Numbered from the stretch's first letter, positions 8,893-18,096 are shown. The stretch is DNA of 64,000 bases from Flavobacteriales bacterium (GCA_016703105.1 JADJCS010000004.1:186001-250000), one strand, 5' to 3'. Numbers and translations: made by a program. The notes: generated by a model from the sequence alone, not told the origin.

Positions 8893-8908
8893 GGCCTCTT
8901 TGGGTTTT

Positions 8909-9211
8909 TTACGAACCCTTCCCGGCCGTCCTTTTACGAGGGTGCTGTTTGGTGTGGAAGATGCGCATCACCACGACCTATGATCCCGAACTACGATAGA
9001 TGACCACAAAGGGAAAGTGCTCCACCGGCGCTTGGCGGAAAGGACCATGGATACGCTGGAACCCTCCCGGCGTCTTCAGGATGTAACCGATACAACGATG
9101 CACTTCGAGCAACAGCAGTTCGCCCAATCCGGTCCTTCGGTCCTCGTACCAACGGTAAGCTGCGGCCATATCCTCCCGCGCTCTGGCCCGGAAGATCGGC
9201 GAGGAACTCAT
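8909..9211 (-). pseudogene. ParE/RelE-type toxin interrupted by an in-frame TAG
   Basis: From the ATG at 9211 the protein reads MSSSPIFRARAREDMAAAYR, with the family's WYEDRRTGLGELLLLEV helix and PFRQAPVEHFPFVVIYR strand, then stops at TAG (8978-8980). The same frame continues for 22 codons as VVVMRIFHTKQHPRKRTAGK and on to TAA at 8909, exactly the C-terminal strand and H-T-x-x-x-P ending of ParE toxins. The TAG occupies the place where relatives usually have an acidic residue, so a single GAG-to-TAG change explains it. As sequenced, the 77-residue product lacks the last strand and is probably inactive. It overlaps the antitoxin gene by 4 nt. Confidence 0.8.
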
Positions 9212-9441
9212 TTGGTCCTGCTTCGGCGTGCGTGGGCCTTTACCTCGGCCCAAGAATAGTTGCGCCCTTTGCCGGCCGTGAGGTCGGAATGATCTTGATC
9301 GAGCTCGGCCTTTTCTTTGGCCGTGAGCCTTACCGGTCCACCCTCGGAGAGCAGGTCATCCACCACGCGCAACTGGTCCGCATCGGTCGAGTCGAGTATG
9401 CGCGTGGCCAGGGACAGCTTCAGATCGGTGAGCTTGGTCAT
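9208..9441 (-). CDS. Antitoxin of the ParE-like module
   Basis: 77 residues (MTKLTDLKLSLATRILDSTD...). Its size, the helical N-terminus, the acidic middle (LTAKEKAELDQD) and the ending NYSWAEVKAHARRSR match the small 'addiction module component' antitoxins, whose C-terminal W-x-E-V motif is typical. Its stop overlaps the toxin start (ATGA), the normal antitoxin-toxin arrangement with translational coupling. It would bind and neutralise the ParE-type toxin; here it is intact while the toxin carries a stop. Confidence 0.75.
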   Translation of the reverse strand: MTKLTDLKLSLATRILDSTDADQLRVVDDLLSEGGPVRLTAKEKAELDQDHSDLTAGKGRNYSWAEVKAHARRSRTK

Positions 9442-9465
9442 CGGTGATCAAATGTACTTCCCGAA

Positions 9466-9612
9466 CCCTCAACTAGCGCGGGTCTTCCATAGCTGTTCGC
9501 GCGGGGGTTAGCCGTGCGGGGCTATGCGTGGCGAAGGCGTCCTCCCGTGCGTTCAGGGGGAATAGGGCACGGATCGCGGATCCGCGCCAGCGAACAGCTG
9601 CGCTAGCTAAGG
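9466..9612. repeat. Dispersed palindromic repeat, family 1, copy 2 (full form)
   Basis: CCCTCAACTAGCGCGGGTCT through GCCGTGCGGGGCTATGCG and CGTCCTCCCGTGC, then the right part GCGGATCCGCGCCAGCGAAC, ending CAGCTGCGCTAGCTAAGG. The left CTAGCGCG and right GCGCTAGC are inverted relative to each other. The right end abuts the stop codon of the next gene (TCA at 9613). Confidence 0.8.
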
Positions 9613-10133
9613 TCACACCGCCTGCTCCTCCGCCAGCTTCAAGCAGTCGCACCCGAGTGCCTGATCCACGAGGTCCTTCAGCAGGTGCATATCGTCCTGC
9701 GCGCGTGCCCGGCCGGTGCGCTCGAGGTAGACCATGAACGCCAGGCACACAAGGACGAAGGGCACCGCATACAAGCCCCAGGCCGTGTAGTGCAGCATCA
9801 GCTGCGCGATGCCGAGGGTGATGCCGGTGAGGCCAACAAGGTGAGGCCGACATAGCCGGCAGTGAAGAGCATCCAGATGCCGGAGGTGGGCCCGATCAGG
9901 CAGCGCACCACGGTGCGGCCCTCGGGGGCCTCCTCGAAGTTGATGTCCATTTGCGGCGTCCACGCCTCGGAACCGGTGTGCGGGAAGTTCAGCGTGATGT
10001 GGTAGTGCGCGTTCTTGAGCCAGAGCCCACGCGGGTTCTCCTGCCGCAGCCGCTCACTGATGCGATCGGTGATCTCCGCGCCCGCCATGGGCGACTCGAA
10101 CTTGAAGCGTGGCCGGAAGCCGGGTACTTCCAT
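9613..10133 (-). pseudogene. Small membrane protein, frameshifted as sequenced
   Basis: The first frame from the ATG at 10133 gives MEVPGFRPRFKFESPMAGAE ... GRTVVRCLIGPTSGIWMLFTAGYVGLTLL. The reading then belongs to a second frame, VGLTGITLGIAQLMLHYTAW ... KLAEEQAV, ending at 9613. The join is near 9840 at CTCACCTTGTTGGCC on the coding strand; one extra G there (TTGG) would restore TLVGLTG. The protein has two or three hydrophobic helices (about residues 85-100, 104-118 and 121-138) after a polar N-terminal domain. I do not recognise the family. Probably one intact gene with a consensus error. Confidence 0.65.
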
Positions 10134-10168
10134 GCCGTGAAAATAGCGCTAGCTAAGGCATGCAGGTT

Positions 10169-10318
10169 CCCTCAACTAGCGCGGGTCTTCCATTGCATAT
10201 CGCGTGGGAGTTAACCGTGCTGGGCTATGCGGTGCGGAAGGCGTCTTCCCGTGCTTAGAGTAGAAATAGGCCACAGACCGCGGATCCGCGCCAGCGAACA
10301 GCTGCGCTAGCGAAGGGA
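10169..10318. repeat. Dispersed palindromic repeat, family 1, copy 3 (full form)
   Basis: CCCTCAACTAGCGCGGGTCT ... GCGGATCCGCGCCAGCGAAC ... CAGCTGCGCTAGCGAAGG, matching copy 2 nearly throughout. Its right end touches the stop codon of the next gene (TCA at 10319). A short stray piece of the same right end (GCGCTAGCTAAGG) lies at 10146-10158, upstream of the membrane protein gene. Confidence 0.8.
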
Positions 10319-11718
10319 TCATTGGACCACCACGCGAAGGGCGGTGCTGCTGCCATCTTGCGCCACTACCCGAAGCACATAGAGCCCACGATCCAACAGC
10401 CCCCGTTCGATCACCACCTCATGTGAGCCATTGTGTGCGAGCGTGCGTGCGACGCGGCCGTGTACGTCGACCAGTTCGATGCCGCCACGGCTATCCAACG
10501 CGGGTGGCAGGACCAATCGAGCCCGGTCCTCCATGGGGTTCGGGGCAAAGAAGGGCGCGTCGCTCGTCACGTATCCGATCGCGTCGATGATGGGGAAATA
10601 CCCGTACCACTGTATGGGCAGGTAGGTGCCCGGCGCAGCGTGATGGGTGTCTACCACGTCCAGAGATCCGTCGCCATTCATATCCGCAGTGGCAACGATG
10701 GGTGATCCAGCAGGGGTTGGGAGCGGTAAAGGACGATACCACTTGCGGTGGACCGAATACGCCGCCGATGTTCGGTAGATAGTGCGTGTTCAGCTGGTTG
10801 TGAACGAGCAGGTCGGGGTCGCCATCCGCATCCAGGTCGGCTATCTCCAGACCATGCAGGCAAACAGTGGGCAGCATCGTTTGGCCCAGTGTGAACGCAC
10901 CCGAGCCATCGTTCAAGTAGACATGCAAACCCTGCTGCGATGCCCAGCACCGGGTGAGCAGGAGGTCCTCGTCCCCATCGCCGTCCACATCCGCATGGCC
11001 CAGCGAGCAACCGAATGCTACCGTCGCGATGAGCGTGGGTGTTCCGAACGCGCCATTGCCGTTGTTGGCGGTCCACGTGAGCGATCTTCTTCGGGGATAG
11101 CGCTGGCCTTCAGGTGGACAATGTCGCGACGCCGTCGCCATCCACATCGACCGTGGTGTTGCGTAGGGCATTTTGATAGGGCTGGATCTCCAGTGCAAAG
11201 CCGTTCGCTCCGGTGTTCCGCAGCCAGGCGATCTGCCCTATGGTCCACAAGGTGATGTCCGTGAGGCCGTCCGCATCCAGGTCGGCGGTGTCGCCGAAAA
11301 CGGTCCAAATGCCGATGGTGAGGAGCGGGGTGCGCGGACCGAAATGACCGGTCCCATCGTTCATGTACCAGTGCACATCACCCTGTTCAACGAGGCACTG
11401 GATGATGTCCTGATCACCGTCCTGGTCCAGGTCCATCAAGATCAGTTCATTGATGATGGTGCCTGGTCCATCGTAGATAGGGAGGTGTGAGATGTGTACC
11501 GAGTCCAGGAAAAGCCCTTGGCCGTTATTGAGGAAGCAGACCAGAAGACTGTCCGCTGCGGATCCGGTGACCACATCCGTATCACCATCGCCGTCCATAT
11601 CGCCCAGCTCGAAGTCGACGGACCCTGTGAGGCTGTCGAAGACGATCACCGGAGGCCCGAACTGCGCCGTAAGGCCGCGGAAGGAGAGGAGCAGGACGAA
11701 GCAAAGAAGTGAACGCAT
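10319..11718 (-). pseudogene. FG-GAP/VCBS-repeat T9SS cargo protein, frameshifted as sequenced
   Basis: A signal peptide (MRSLLCFVLLLSFRGLTAQF) at 11718 is followed by FG-GAP repeats with calcium-binding loops D-x-D-x-D-G (DMDGDGDTDVV, DLDQDGDQDII, DLDADGLTDIT, DVDGDGDEDLL, DLDADGDPDLL, DMNGDGSLDVV) and a type A sorting domain ending LRVVVQ. The reading frame changes three times: near 11126 (GTCGCGACATT; an extra G restores VADIVHLK), near 11080 (GATCGCTCACG; an extra C restores DRLTW) and at 10713-10716 (a G run one base too long). All are homopolymer length changes. Together the pieces make one secreted seven-blade-like protein of about 465 residues. Confidence 0.75.
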
Positions 11719-11936
11719 GGCGATCGCAGTGAACTTATCTCGTAATGCGATGATGAGGTCATTGCGGAGAAGTAACGCTCAAGGCCCCGATGGTTGCCCC
11801 GCGAACGCTCGCTTCGACGTGGGCAGGCCTTTGTTCCGCCGCTGCGTTCGGGGCAACTTCGCCGTTCGTTGCCCGTCTGACCACGAGTGCGGCATGTGCT
11901 GGTGCATGTGCCGGAACGGATCCCAGAACGACCCAC

Positions 11937-13504
11937 ATGCGCGCAGTGTTCCTGCTCCCCATCGTACTCGCGTTCCTCACGCGTACCCCGTCTTATGCAA
12001 GCAGGCACGTTGAATACGGGCTTCAGCGGCGATGGCGTTCTGGTGTGGAGTTATCGCCGTCGTTCGACGTGGCTTCCGGCGTGGTGGTGCAGCCGGACGG
12101 GAAGATCGTGGCCACCGGGCGCATCGACAGCGCGGGCATCGATGTGTTCCTCGTGTGCCGCTTGATGCCCGACGGCACCCCCGACCCATCCTTCGGCATT
12201 GGTGGCGTGTCCGGCACCTTCCTGGGGAACCATGAGACCTGCCAGGGTTATGACATCGAACTCCAGAGCACAGGTGCCATAGTTGTTGCGGGTATCGGCG
12301 TGATCGGCGGCCCCACGAGCACGGGATGGTGCTGGCGCGCTTCCTGACCGATGGAACGTTGGACGCCTCTTTCGGCAATGCCGGGGTGGTGATCACCGAT
12401 CTGGGCAACGGCCTTGGCCCGCAAACGCCGCAAACCCTGCGCATCATGGCCGACGATCGGATCGTGTTGGCAGGCACCGGCAACGGCGTTCCATTCGTTG
12501 CCCGGTTCACGGCCAATGGCGTCCCGGACAACACGTACGGCACCGGTGGCGTGGCGTGGGGTACGGTCGCTGCCAGTGTGGCGCCGATGGCCATGCGCAG
12601 CGATGGTTCGGTGGTGGCCGGCGGTTCCTTCGCCAACGGCGAAAGAAGCGTTGTGGTCGCCTTCACCGCAGACGGTCTCCCGGATGCCACGTTCGGGAAC
12701 GGTGGTGTGGATTCGCTCGATGTCGCACCGGGCCTCGAGAGCATCGATGGTCTCGACCTGCTGCCCGACGGCCGCGTGGCGGTGTGTGGCATCGAGCTTC
12801 AGACCGGCCAGCCTGGCCAACCCTTCATCGCCCTATTGGGTGTCAGCGGCGGGCTGGACCCCTCATTCGGGATCAACGGCGTGGTCAATGTGAGCTACCC
12901 CGGTGTTCAGACCGCGCAGGCCTCAGACCTGATCGTGTCACCGGATGGCAAGATCCTCGTGTCTGGATACACCCAGTACGCTGATCCTGCGGCAGCCAAT
13001 GACTTCTTCCTGTACCGCCTCTTGCAGGACGGAACCTTCGACCCCTCGTTCGCTTTGGGCGGACAGGTCTCCACCGATGTGAGCACGAACTACGACGTGG
13101 TGCAACACATGGCTCTTGCCCCCAACGGCTCCATCGTGCTGACCGGGTACGCGGCCGATGGCCAGCAGACAGGAGGGGCCTATGCGTGCTACTTGAACGA
13201 TAGCGGTACCGGGGTGATCAACGCCGCCCCTGCCCAAGGCGTGCTCGCCGCTTTCCCAACCCGGCCATGGACTGTGTAACAGTGGATTTCTCTCTGCGCG
13301 AAGCTGGTCGGGTATCGATCGCATTGATCGCTGCCGATGGCCACAGCGGCGAGATCACCGATGCCGGTCCGCACAGCGCGGGAACGCAGCGTTGTACGAT
13401 ACCGCTGCCGGCCGATCTGGCCAGCGGTCCCTACATCGCACGCATCAGCACACCTTTGAACGTTGCACACCACCATTGTGGTGGTCGGCCCGGTGGGGCC
13501 ATGA
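11937..13504 (+). pseudogene. Delta-60-repeat T9SS cargo protein, frameshifted as sequenced
   Basis: The signal peptide MRAVFLLPIVLAFLTRTPSY starts at 11937. The body contains delta-60 repeats (G-x-x-D-x-x-F-G-x-x-G ... Q-P-D-G-K-I-V-A-T-G), for example TPDPSFGIGG, TLDASFGNAG, LPDATFGNGG and GLDPSFGING, and the end is a sorting domain (FPNPAMD ... TTIVVVGPVGP). The frame changes about five times: near 12000, 12050 (AGTTATCG needs one T), 12330 (ACGGGATGG needs one G), 13255 (CCCAACCCGG needs one A, giving FPNPAMD) and 13472. Corrected, it is a roughly 520-residue secreted propeller-like protein. Its start and promoter region are shared head-to-head with the FG-GAP gene. Confidence 0.72.
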
Positions 13505-13668
13505 TGTGGGTCGGCACCAGCACTGGTGCAGCGTGTTCGTTCCACTTCTTGCAAGCAGGTAGGTGGTTGTGGCGAACCATTGGCGCAACAGGCTGACGGT
13601 CTCGAACACTTATCGAACCTCCGTTCTCCTCGGGTCTGAGGTTCAGAAAGAACGATCTCCAGGCTTAG

Positions 13669-13827
13669 AACCTGTTTAGGATCTCTTCAAATGCGCTCTC
13701 CGGCCTCTTTTCCGCCGATGCTTCGCCGGAAAATTTTCCCGTAGACACCGCTACGCGAAAATTTTCCGGCTTCGTCTCAACGAAAAATAGTCTCGGAGCC
13801 CATCATTCAAGAGATCCCAAACAGGCT
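13669..13827. mobile_element. MITE-like element with terminal inverted repeats and 5-bp duplication
   Basis: About 159 bp, bounded by imperfect ~24-bp inverted repeats: AACCTGTTTAGGATCTCTTC at the left, and at the right the complement of AGCCTGTTTGGGATCTCTTG. CTTAG is found directly outside both ends (13664-13668 and 13828-13832), as expected of a target-site duplication. Inside is a second inverted pair, GCCGGAAAATTTTCC and GAAAATTTTCCGGC, around CGTAGACACCGCTACGCG. It has no coding capacity, so it would need a transposase in trans. The rest of the 13505-13879 gap shows nothing recognisable. Confidence 0.7.
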
Positions 13828-13879
13828 CTTAGCGGCCTGCTGGAGTTGTCGAGTTCAAGATGCGTGGCGGTAGCGAACC

Positions 13880-15430
13880 CTACTCCTTTACCATCGCATG
13901 CCCGCTCCAACCCGCATCGCTCAGTATGCGCAGGTGGTAAATGCCGGTGGGTAGGCCATCCAGTTGCACTTCGTAGCGCTGCGCGTTGGCTAGAGAAGTG
14001 TGTAAACCGCGGCCCAACCGATCGTGGATCTGGACTTGCCGCAGGCCCGGTGTTTCCACGATGCAATGGTGCCGCGCGGGCACCGGCCACACGCGGACGC
14101 CGCTGGTACTGCTGATGGTGGCCGCCTGCGTGGGCAGGCACGCATCGCTGGTGGTGAGCACGGGTGTCACTTGCGTGTAGAGGCTGGTGACATCCTGCCA
14201 GAAGTAGTTGAGCACGGTGGTCGTGTAGGCCGTATCCACCGTGGAAGTGATCGGCATAGGCACGAGGCCCACGGGAACCGGATCACAATTCCCAGTGGCC
14301 AGATCGGCGCCAGTGCGCAGCACGCCTTGCGCGCTGCCGGAGCCGAAAGGCGAGGGGGCGATCACGCCGGTGAGCACATCGCCATTAGCGGCGGAAAGAA
14401 CCTCGGTATAGCCCAGGTCCGTGCTTATGTCGGCGAAGAGCACGCTGCCATTGGCATCCACAGCGACGCGGATGCCCGTCCAGATGCCACTTACGCCCGT
14501 GAGCAGAAAGGTGTCTGGGTTGAGCAGCACGGCCGACTGGATATCCCACATGAAGGACGGCGGCAGAGTATCCACCAGGTAGTGGGCCCAGAGCGGCGTG
14601 CCGGTGGCATCCGTGCGCATAATGAAGGGATGGCCCTCTCCGGGCACCGGGGCATGGTCGCCACCCAGCAACGCGCCACCATCGGGCATTTCGGCGATGC
14701 CAGCCACTGAGATGCTGTGCCCACCGGGCATGATGCGCCGCATCCACTGCACGGCACCCGTGCTGTCGGTGCGCGTAAGGTGCATGTCGGTGCCGGGGTC
14801 GCCGGCCCAGGTCCACCCTGCTGTGTATGCACCGCCGTCGGCACAACGGCTGCTGGCGCGTATGTCGGTGTTGCGGCCCGGCACCATGAGGGTGTTGGCG
14901 GTGAGCTGCAGGTTGTCCGGATGCACCACGGCGAAGCAGGCCTGCATCTCGGCAGCGGGGTACATCCAGAAACTGGCGAGCGCGGTGGTATCGGCCAGAG
15001 GAAGCAGCGCCATTACGTTGCCAAAAGCTCCAGGTGGCAGCTCGCGCACGGAGAGCAGGTCCCCCATGGGATCAAGGACCATGGTGAAACCCTCGTTGCT
15101 GATGCCGATGCCGGTGCCTCCGACCATCCATCGGCCATCGGCAAGTTCCACCAATGAATAGGGGAACACGATGCTTGGGGGGATGACATCGACCGCGCTG
15201 AGCAAGGCGCCGTCCGGATCGAGGCGGATGAAGCGCAAGCGCTCTTCGGGGAAGTCGGACACGCGGCTGAAGAGCACCAGATCGCCGTTGTTCGCTTCGG
15301 CCACCTGAACGGGGATGGTCACCGCCAAGTATTCAGCGCTCCAGTAAAGCTTGGTCCAGGGTGCTTGTGCCAGGGCAAGAGCGGCCAAGGCGTAGGTGGA
15401 AAATGTACACAGCGCGCGCAGTTGGATCAT
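13880..15430 (-). CDS. Large T9SS cargo protein
   Basis: 516 residues from the ATG at 15430 (MIQLRALCTFSTYALAALAL, signal peptide). A GTG two codons upstream is an alternative. The 400-residue body has loosely repeated strands of the kind seen in secreted propellers (SLVELADGRWMVGGTGIG, IAEMPDGGALLGGDHAPVPG, VLSAANGDVLTGV). The C-terminal ~75 residues (VRVWPVPARHHCIVETPG ... LRILSDAGWSGHAMVKE) are a type A sorting domain. It is probably a surface or secreted protein exported by the Por system; no enzymatic motif was seen. A MITE-like element lies 50 bp beyond its stop. Confidence 0.82.
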   Translation of the reverse strand: MIQLRALCTFSTYALAALALAQAPWTKLYWSAEYLAVTIPVQVAEANNGDLVLFSRVSDFPEERLRFIRLDPDGALLSAVDVIPPSIVFPYSLVELADGRWMVGGTGIGISNEGFTMVLDPMGDLLSVRELPPGAFGNVMALLPLADTTALASFWMYPAAEMQACFAVVHPDNLQLTANTLMVPGRNTDIRASSRCADGGAYTAGWTWAGDPGTDMHLTRTDSTGAVQWMRRIMPGGHSISVAGIAEMPDGGALLGGDHAPVPGEGHPFIMRTDATGTPLWAHYLVDTLPPSFMWDIQSAVLLNPDTFLLTGVSGIWTGIRVAVDANGSVLFADISTDLGYTEVLSAANGDVLTGVIAPSPFGSGSAQGVLRTGADLATGNCDPVPVGLVPMPITSTVDTAYTTTVLNYFWQDVTSLYTQVTPVLTTSDACLPTQAATISSTSGVRVWPVPARHHCIVETPGLRQVQIHDRLGRGLHTSLANAQRYEVQLDGLPTGIYHLRILSDAGWSGHAMVKE

Positions 15431-15488
15431 GTTCACAAGACGGACGGCCCTGCAAAGGTGGCCGCGCTGCCCCCGGCAAGCGCGTGCG

Positions 15489-15758
15489 TCATTGGAGCAA
15501 CACGAGAAAGATCAGGCCCATGACCGCCGAAGGTAGAAAGGCCACCACCGCGGCTTGACGGGGGCGGTCCTTGGCCATGAACACGATGCCCACGATCACG
15601 CACACCAGCGAAAGCCCGCACAGGCCGCCGGCCCACAGCTGCACGTTGCGCAACTGCTCCGCGCTGGAGTTCGGCATTCCGGCCAGGGTGAAGACCAGCA
15701 TCAGTAGTGTGGTGCATGCGGTGCAGAGCATGGCAGCGATGGGAAGCAGAGACTTCAT
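15489..15758 (-). CDS. Small inner-membrane protein (three TM helices)
   Basis: 89 residues: MKSLLPIAAMLCTACTTLLM-type first helix, a short loop with SSAEQLRNVQ, a second helix around GGLCGLSLVCVIVGIVFMAK, the basic loop DRPRQ, and a third helix AAVVAFLPSAVMGLIFLVLL. No family is recognised. It lies 58 bp upstream of the T9SS gene on the same strand and could be co-transcribed. Confidence 0.65.
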   Translation of the reverse strand: MKSLLPIAAMLCTACTTLLMLVFTLAGMPNSSAEQLRNVQLWAGGLCGLSLVCVIVGIVFMAKDRPRQAAVVAFLPSAVMGLIFLVLLQ

Positions 15759-15808
15759 TAACGGAAGCTAAGCGAGGCGCGATCAGTAGGCTTCGAAGAG
15801 CGGACCAT

Positions 15809-15979
15809 TCACTTGGTCCATGCCCGTGTCAAGTAACTCTGAACGCTTTCCATCCAACGTTCCGGAGGGAACAAATGCAGCACGCCGAACGCGGATAGGA
15901 ACCATCCCGCAGCCACATATCCTAAATGCGGCACCAGCTTTTCGGGAACCTCAATATCGTCGGGAGCCACATGGTCCAC
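15809..15979 (-). CDS. Possible 56-residue membrane peptide (GTG start)
   Basis: Beginning at a GTG directly after an in-frame TGA, the frame reads MDHVAPDDIEVPEKLVPHLG, then a hydrophobic stretch YVAAGWFLSAFGVLHLF, then PPERWMESVQSYLTRAWTK and a stop. One TM helix with a polar tail is plausible for a real small protein or for the C-terminal remnant of a larger one. Support is limited to composition and hydrophobic pattern. Confidence 0.3.
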   Translation of the reverse strand: MDHVAPDDIEVPEKLVPHLGYVAAGWFLSAFGVLHLFPPERWMESVQSYLTRAWTK

Positions 15980-16025
15980 TCACGACCGTCATTTGTCCGG
16001 CGGGAGCGAGGACGAACAAAGCCCA

Positions 16026-16247
16026 TCAATGGAGTAGTGGAATGAAGATCCTGTTACCCCACCAATGCCGAACGGAATGGAGGATACGGATGGGCAGGCC
16101 TATCACCAGGCATACTACTATCGTCAATGCGGAGATGAGCCCGGCCCACAGAAGCTGAAAGAAGAGGCCAACGATCCCGTCGAACCCCCATTCCGAATCC
16201 AGCACGGCAATGACCATATAGGTCGCGAACAGCAAGGCGAAACACAT
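16026..16247 (-). CDS. Small membrane protein (two TM helices)
   Basis: 73 residues with two hydrophobic helices (MCFALLFATYMVIAVL and GLISALTIVVCLVIGL) joined by SEWGFDGIVGLFFQLLW, ending in a basic tail (RILHSVRHWWGNRIFIPLLH). No family is recognised. It sits among other small minus-strand membrane genes of unknown role. Confidence 0.5.
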   Translation of the reverse strand: MCFALLFATYMVIAVLDSEWGFDGIVGLFFQLLWAGLISALTIVVCLVIGLPIRILHSVRHWWGNRIFIPLLH

Positions 16248-16361
16248 GGCGACCTGTAGAAAAGTACGATGACTCTAAGTGTGAGCTTTACCACGAAGGC
16301 AAGGTACGGTCACGAGGGTCGCCGTGTTCGGCAGCGTGGTGGCTGAGCGGAGGCGGGTTGG

Positions 16362-16718
16362 TCAGTACGGCCAGGGAATACCTACACGTGTCGTGTCGCC
16401 GTTCGCAGCGGGTACATCGGCGCAAGCGACCATGGTGCCACCGGGGCACATGTTCCAGTGTATGGGGATGTCGGCAAGGTCACGATCGAAGGCAATGGGA
16501 CTTTCCAAGGCCACGGACCTTACAGCGACATAGAGCGCACAGGTCCGTTGAACGAGATCGAATTCCAGTGCGTTCTTCGCTGAAGCGGCCATGCGCGCGC
16601 TGAGGCCCAGAGGATGTTCTAGTGGCTGCGTGTCCCCGGCGACCTCCGCATCCGGATCGTACATCCATGCGAAGCATGCCGCTATGAGGACCAGAACAAA
16701 GAGGCTTGCGAGGCGCAT
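16362..16718 (-). CDS. Membrane-anchored or secreted protein of unknown function
   Basis: 118 residues. An N-terminal hydrophobic segment (MRLASLFVLVLIAACFAWMY) could be a signal peptide or anchor. The rest is soluble and contains three cysteines (RTCALY, NMCPGG, VACADV) that could form disulfides outside the cytoplasm. No family is recognised. The 186-bp gap upstream holds only a possible TACATTCG promoter box for the divergent plus-strand gene. Confidence 0.5.
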   Translation of the reverse strand: MRLASLFVLVLIAACFAWMYDPDAEVAGDTQPLEHPLGLSARMAASAKNALEFDLVQRTCALYVAVRSVALESPIAFDRDLADIPIHWNMCPGGTMVACADVPAANGDTTRVGIPWPY

Positions 16719-16904
16719 GATCCCAATTTGAGAAGCGTGAAGATCGAACTGAGGATCTGGGTCTTACCGGATCGTAGGATTCTTTAACGTTCGATCGGTC
16801 GGGTCGACCCGCTCATTCTCACGAGCAGCATACGCGTGCGCACGGCGCGTACATTCGCTAGGCTGTCCATCAACCCCTTGTGCTCATCGCAATACCCGGA
16901 CCCC

Positions 16905-17470
16905 ATGAGTTGCCGAAGGATCCCAATCTCGCTGCTCCTGCTCGTTGGCTTTCTTTCCGCGCGAACGGAAGCGAACGGCCAGTGCGATGCGGGCAACATC
17001 GGTTGGTTGTCGAAGATGCTTCGCATCAAGCATACGTTCAGCCAGCCCGCGAACATCACCTTCACTACGAAGCCTTCGAGCGTTTACGGATCCCCTTCTT
17101 CCTGGTGGTCTATGCCAGTTTTGTGAAAGCGGACGGCAAGCCCTACTTCTATGTGTGGTTGGACCACCAGCGCTACGAGGCGCCTACCGACATCAACCAG
17201 GGCGACGCCCTTACGTTCTACCTCACGAACGGGAGCACCGTATCCACCAGCAGCTTGACGAACTATCCGGGGATCAAGGGCCAGAGCTTGGGCTTCTATT
17301 CGCTGACAGGCGATGACCTCACCGCCCTGTCCACCACCGTGGTGGATTCCATCGCGGTAGCCACCCATCCCAGAGCTGCTTCGAAAGCACCTACGGCCGA
17401 AGTGATGCTCCGCTTTTCTGAAAGGAATAAGCGGCGGATCATGGATTGGTCCGCTTGCCTGAAGGATTAG
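16905..17470 (+). pseudogene. Secreted protein of unknown function, frameshifted as sequenced
   Basis: Starts MSCRRIPISLLLLVGFLSAR (signal peptide), then CDAGNIGWLSKMLRIKHTFS ... FTTKPSSVY. The reading then moves to another frame near 17085 and continues RIPFFLVVYASFVKADGKPY ... RIMDWSACLKD. One additional C in TACGG (TACCGG) joins the two as VYRIPFF. The restored product is about 188 residues with a cleaved signal and no sorting domain. No family is recognised. Confidence 0.6.
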
Positions 17471-17655
17471 CGCACCGAAGCACACGGCGATGCTTCTCAA
17501 TGCAATGTCTCCGGCCGCGCTGGTGAGTGACTCGCACCAGCGTAACGGTGTGGGCTCCCTTATTTAGCGCCCATGCCCCCCGCGCCGCCGCACCGCTCCC
17601 TTCAAGCGGAGCGCACGACGAGTACTTTCGCAACCCCACAACACCAACCCGAACA

Positions 17656-18096
17656 ATGCCCATCACCCGCAAAGCGACCGCCATCTGGAAAGGCACTGGC
17701 AAAGAAGGATCCGGATCCGTGACCACCACCAGTGGCGTATTGAAGGACACTCCGCATTCGCATCACACACGTTTCGTTAGTGAGGACGGTAAGGCGGGCA
17801 CCAACCCCGAGGAACTCGTCGCGGCCGCACATGCCAGCTGCTTCACCATGAAGATGAGCTTCGTGCTCAACGCGGCGGGCTTCACAGCGGAGAATTTGGA
17901 GTGTACCGCGAACGTGAAAATGGACAAGGTGGGCGATGGCATGGGTGTGGTCGGGATCCATTTGGAGCTGAAAGGCAGCGTACCCGGCATCAGCGCGGAG
18001 CAGTTCCAGAGCTGCGCGGAAAATGCGAAGGAGAATTGCCCGATCAGCCAGTTGCTAAAGTCCGTACCGATCACGCTAAGCGCCGCACTGGCCTGA
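17656..18096 (+). CDS. OsmC-family organic hydroperoxide reductase
   Basis: 146 residues, the normal length for OsmC. These enzymes reduce organic hydroperoxides with a redox-active cysteine pair and are recharged by dihydrolipoyl systems. The two cysteines are present: Cys62 in AHASCFTMKMSF and Cys128 in ENCPISQLL, together with Arg39 (HTRFVSEDG). The ELVAAAHASC segment is the family hallmark. The ATG at 17656 was chosen because the family starts with the same M-x-x-x-R-K-A-x-A-x-W motif. A TACTTTCG box lies 25 bp upstream. Gene-level family assignment is firm; the choice between OsmC and related subtypes is less so. Confidence 0.92.
   Translation: MPITRKATAIWKGTGKEGSGSVTTTSGVLKDTPHSHHTRFVSEDGKAGTNPEELVAAAHASCFTMKMSFVLNAAGFTAENLECTANVKMDKVGDGMGVVGIHLELKGSVPGISAEQFQSCAENAKENCPISQLLKSVPITLSAALA

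Noticed and set aside
11937..13504. Programmed frameshifting in the delta-60 protein
   Set aside because: There are several breaks at unrelated short runs without slippery sites or structures; the same pattern occurs in panC, so error is more likely.
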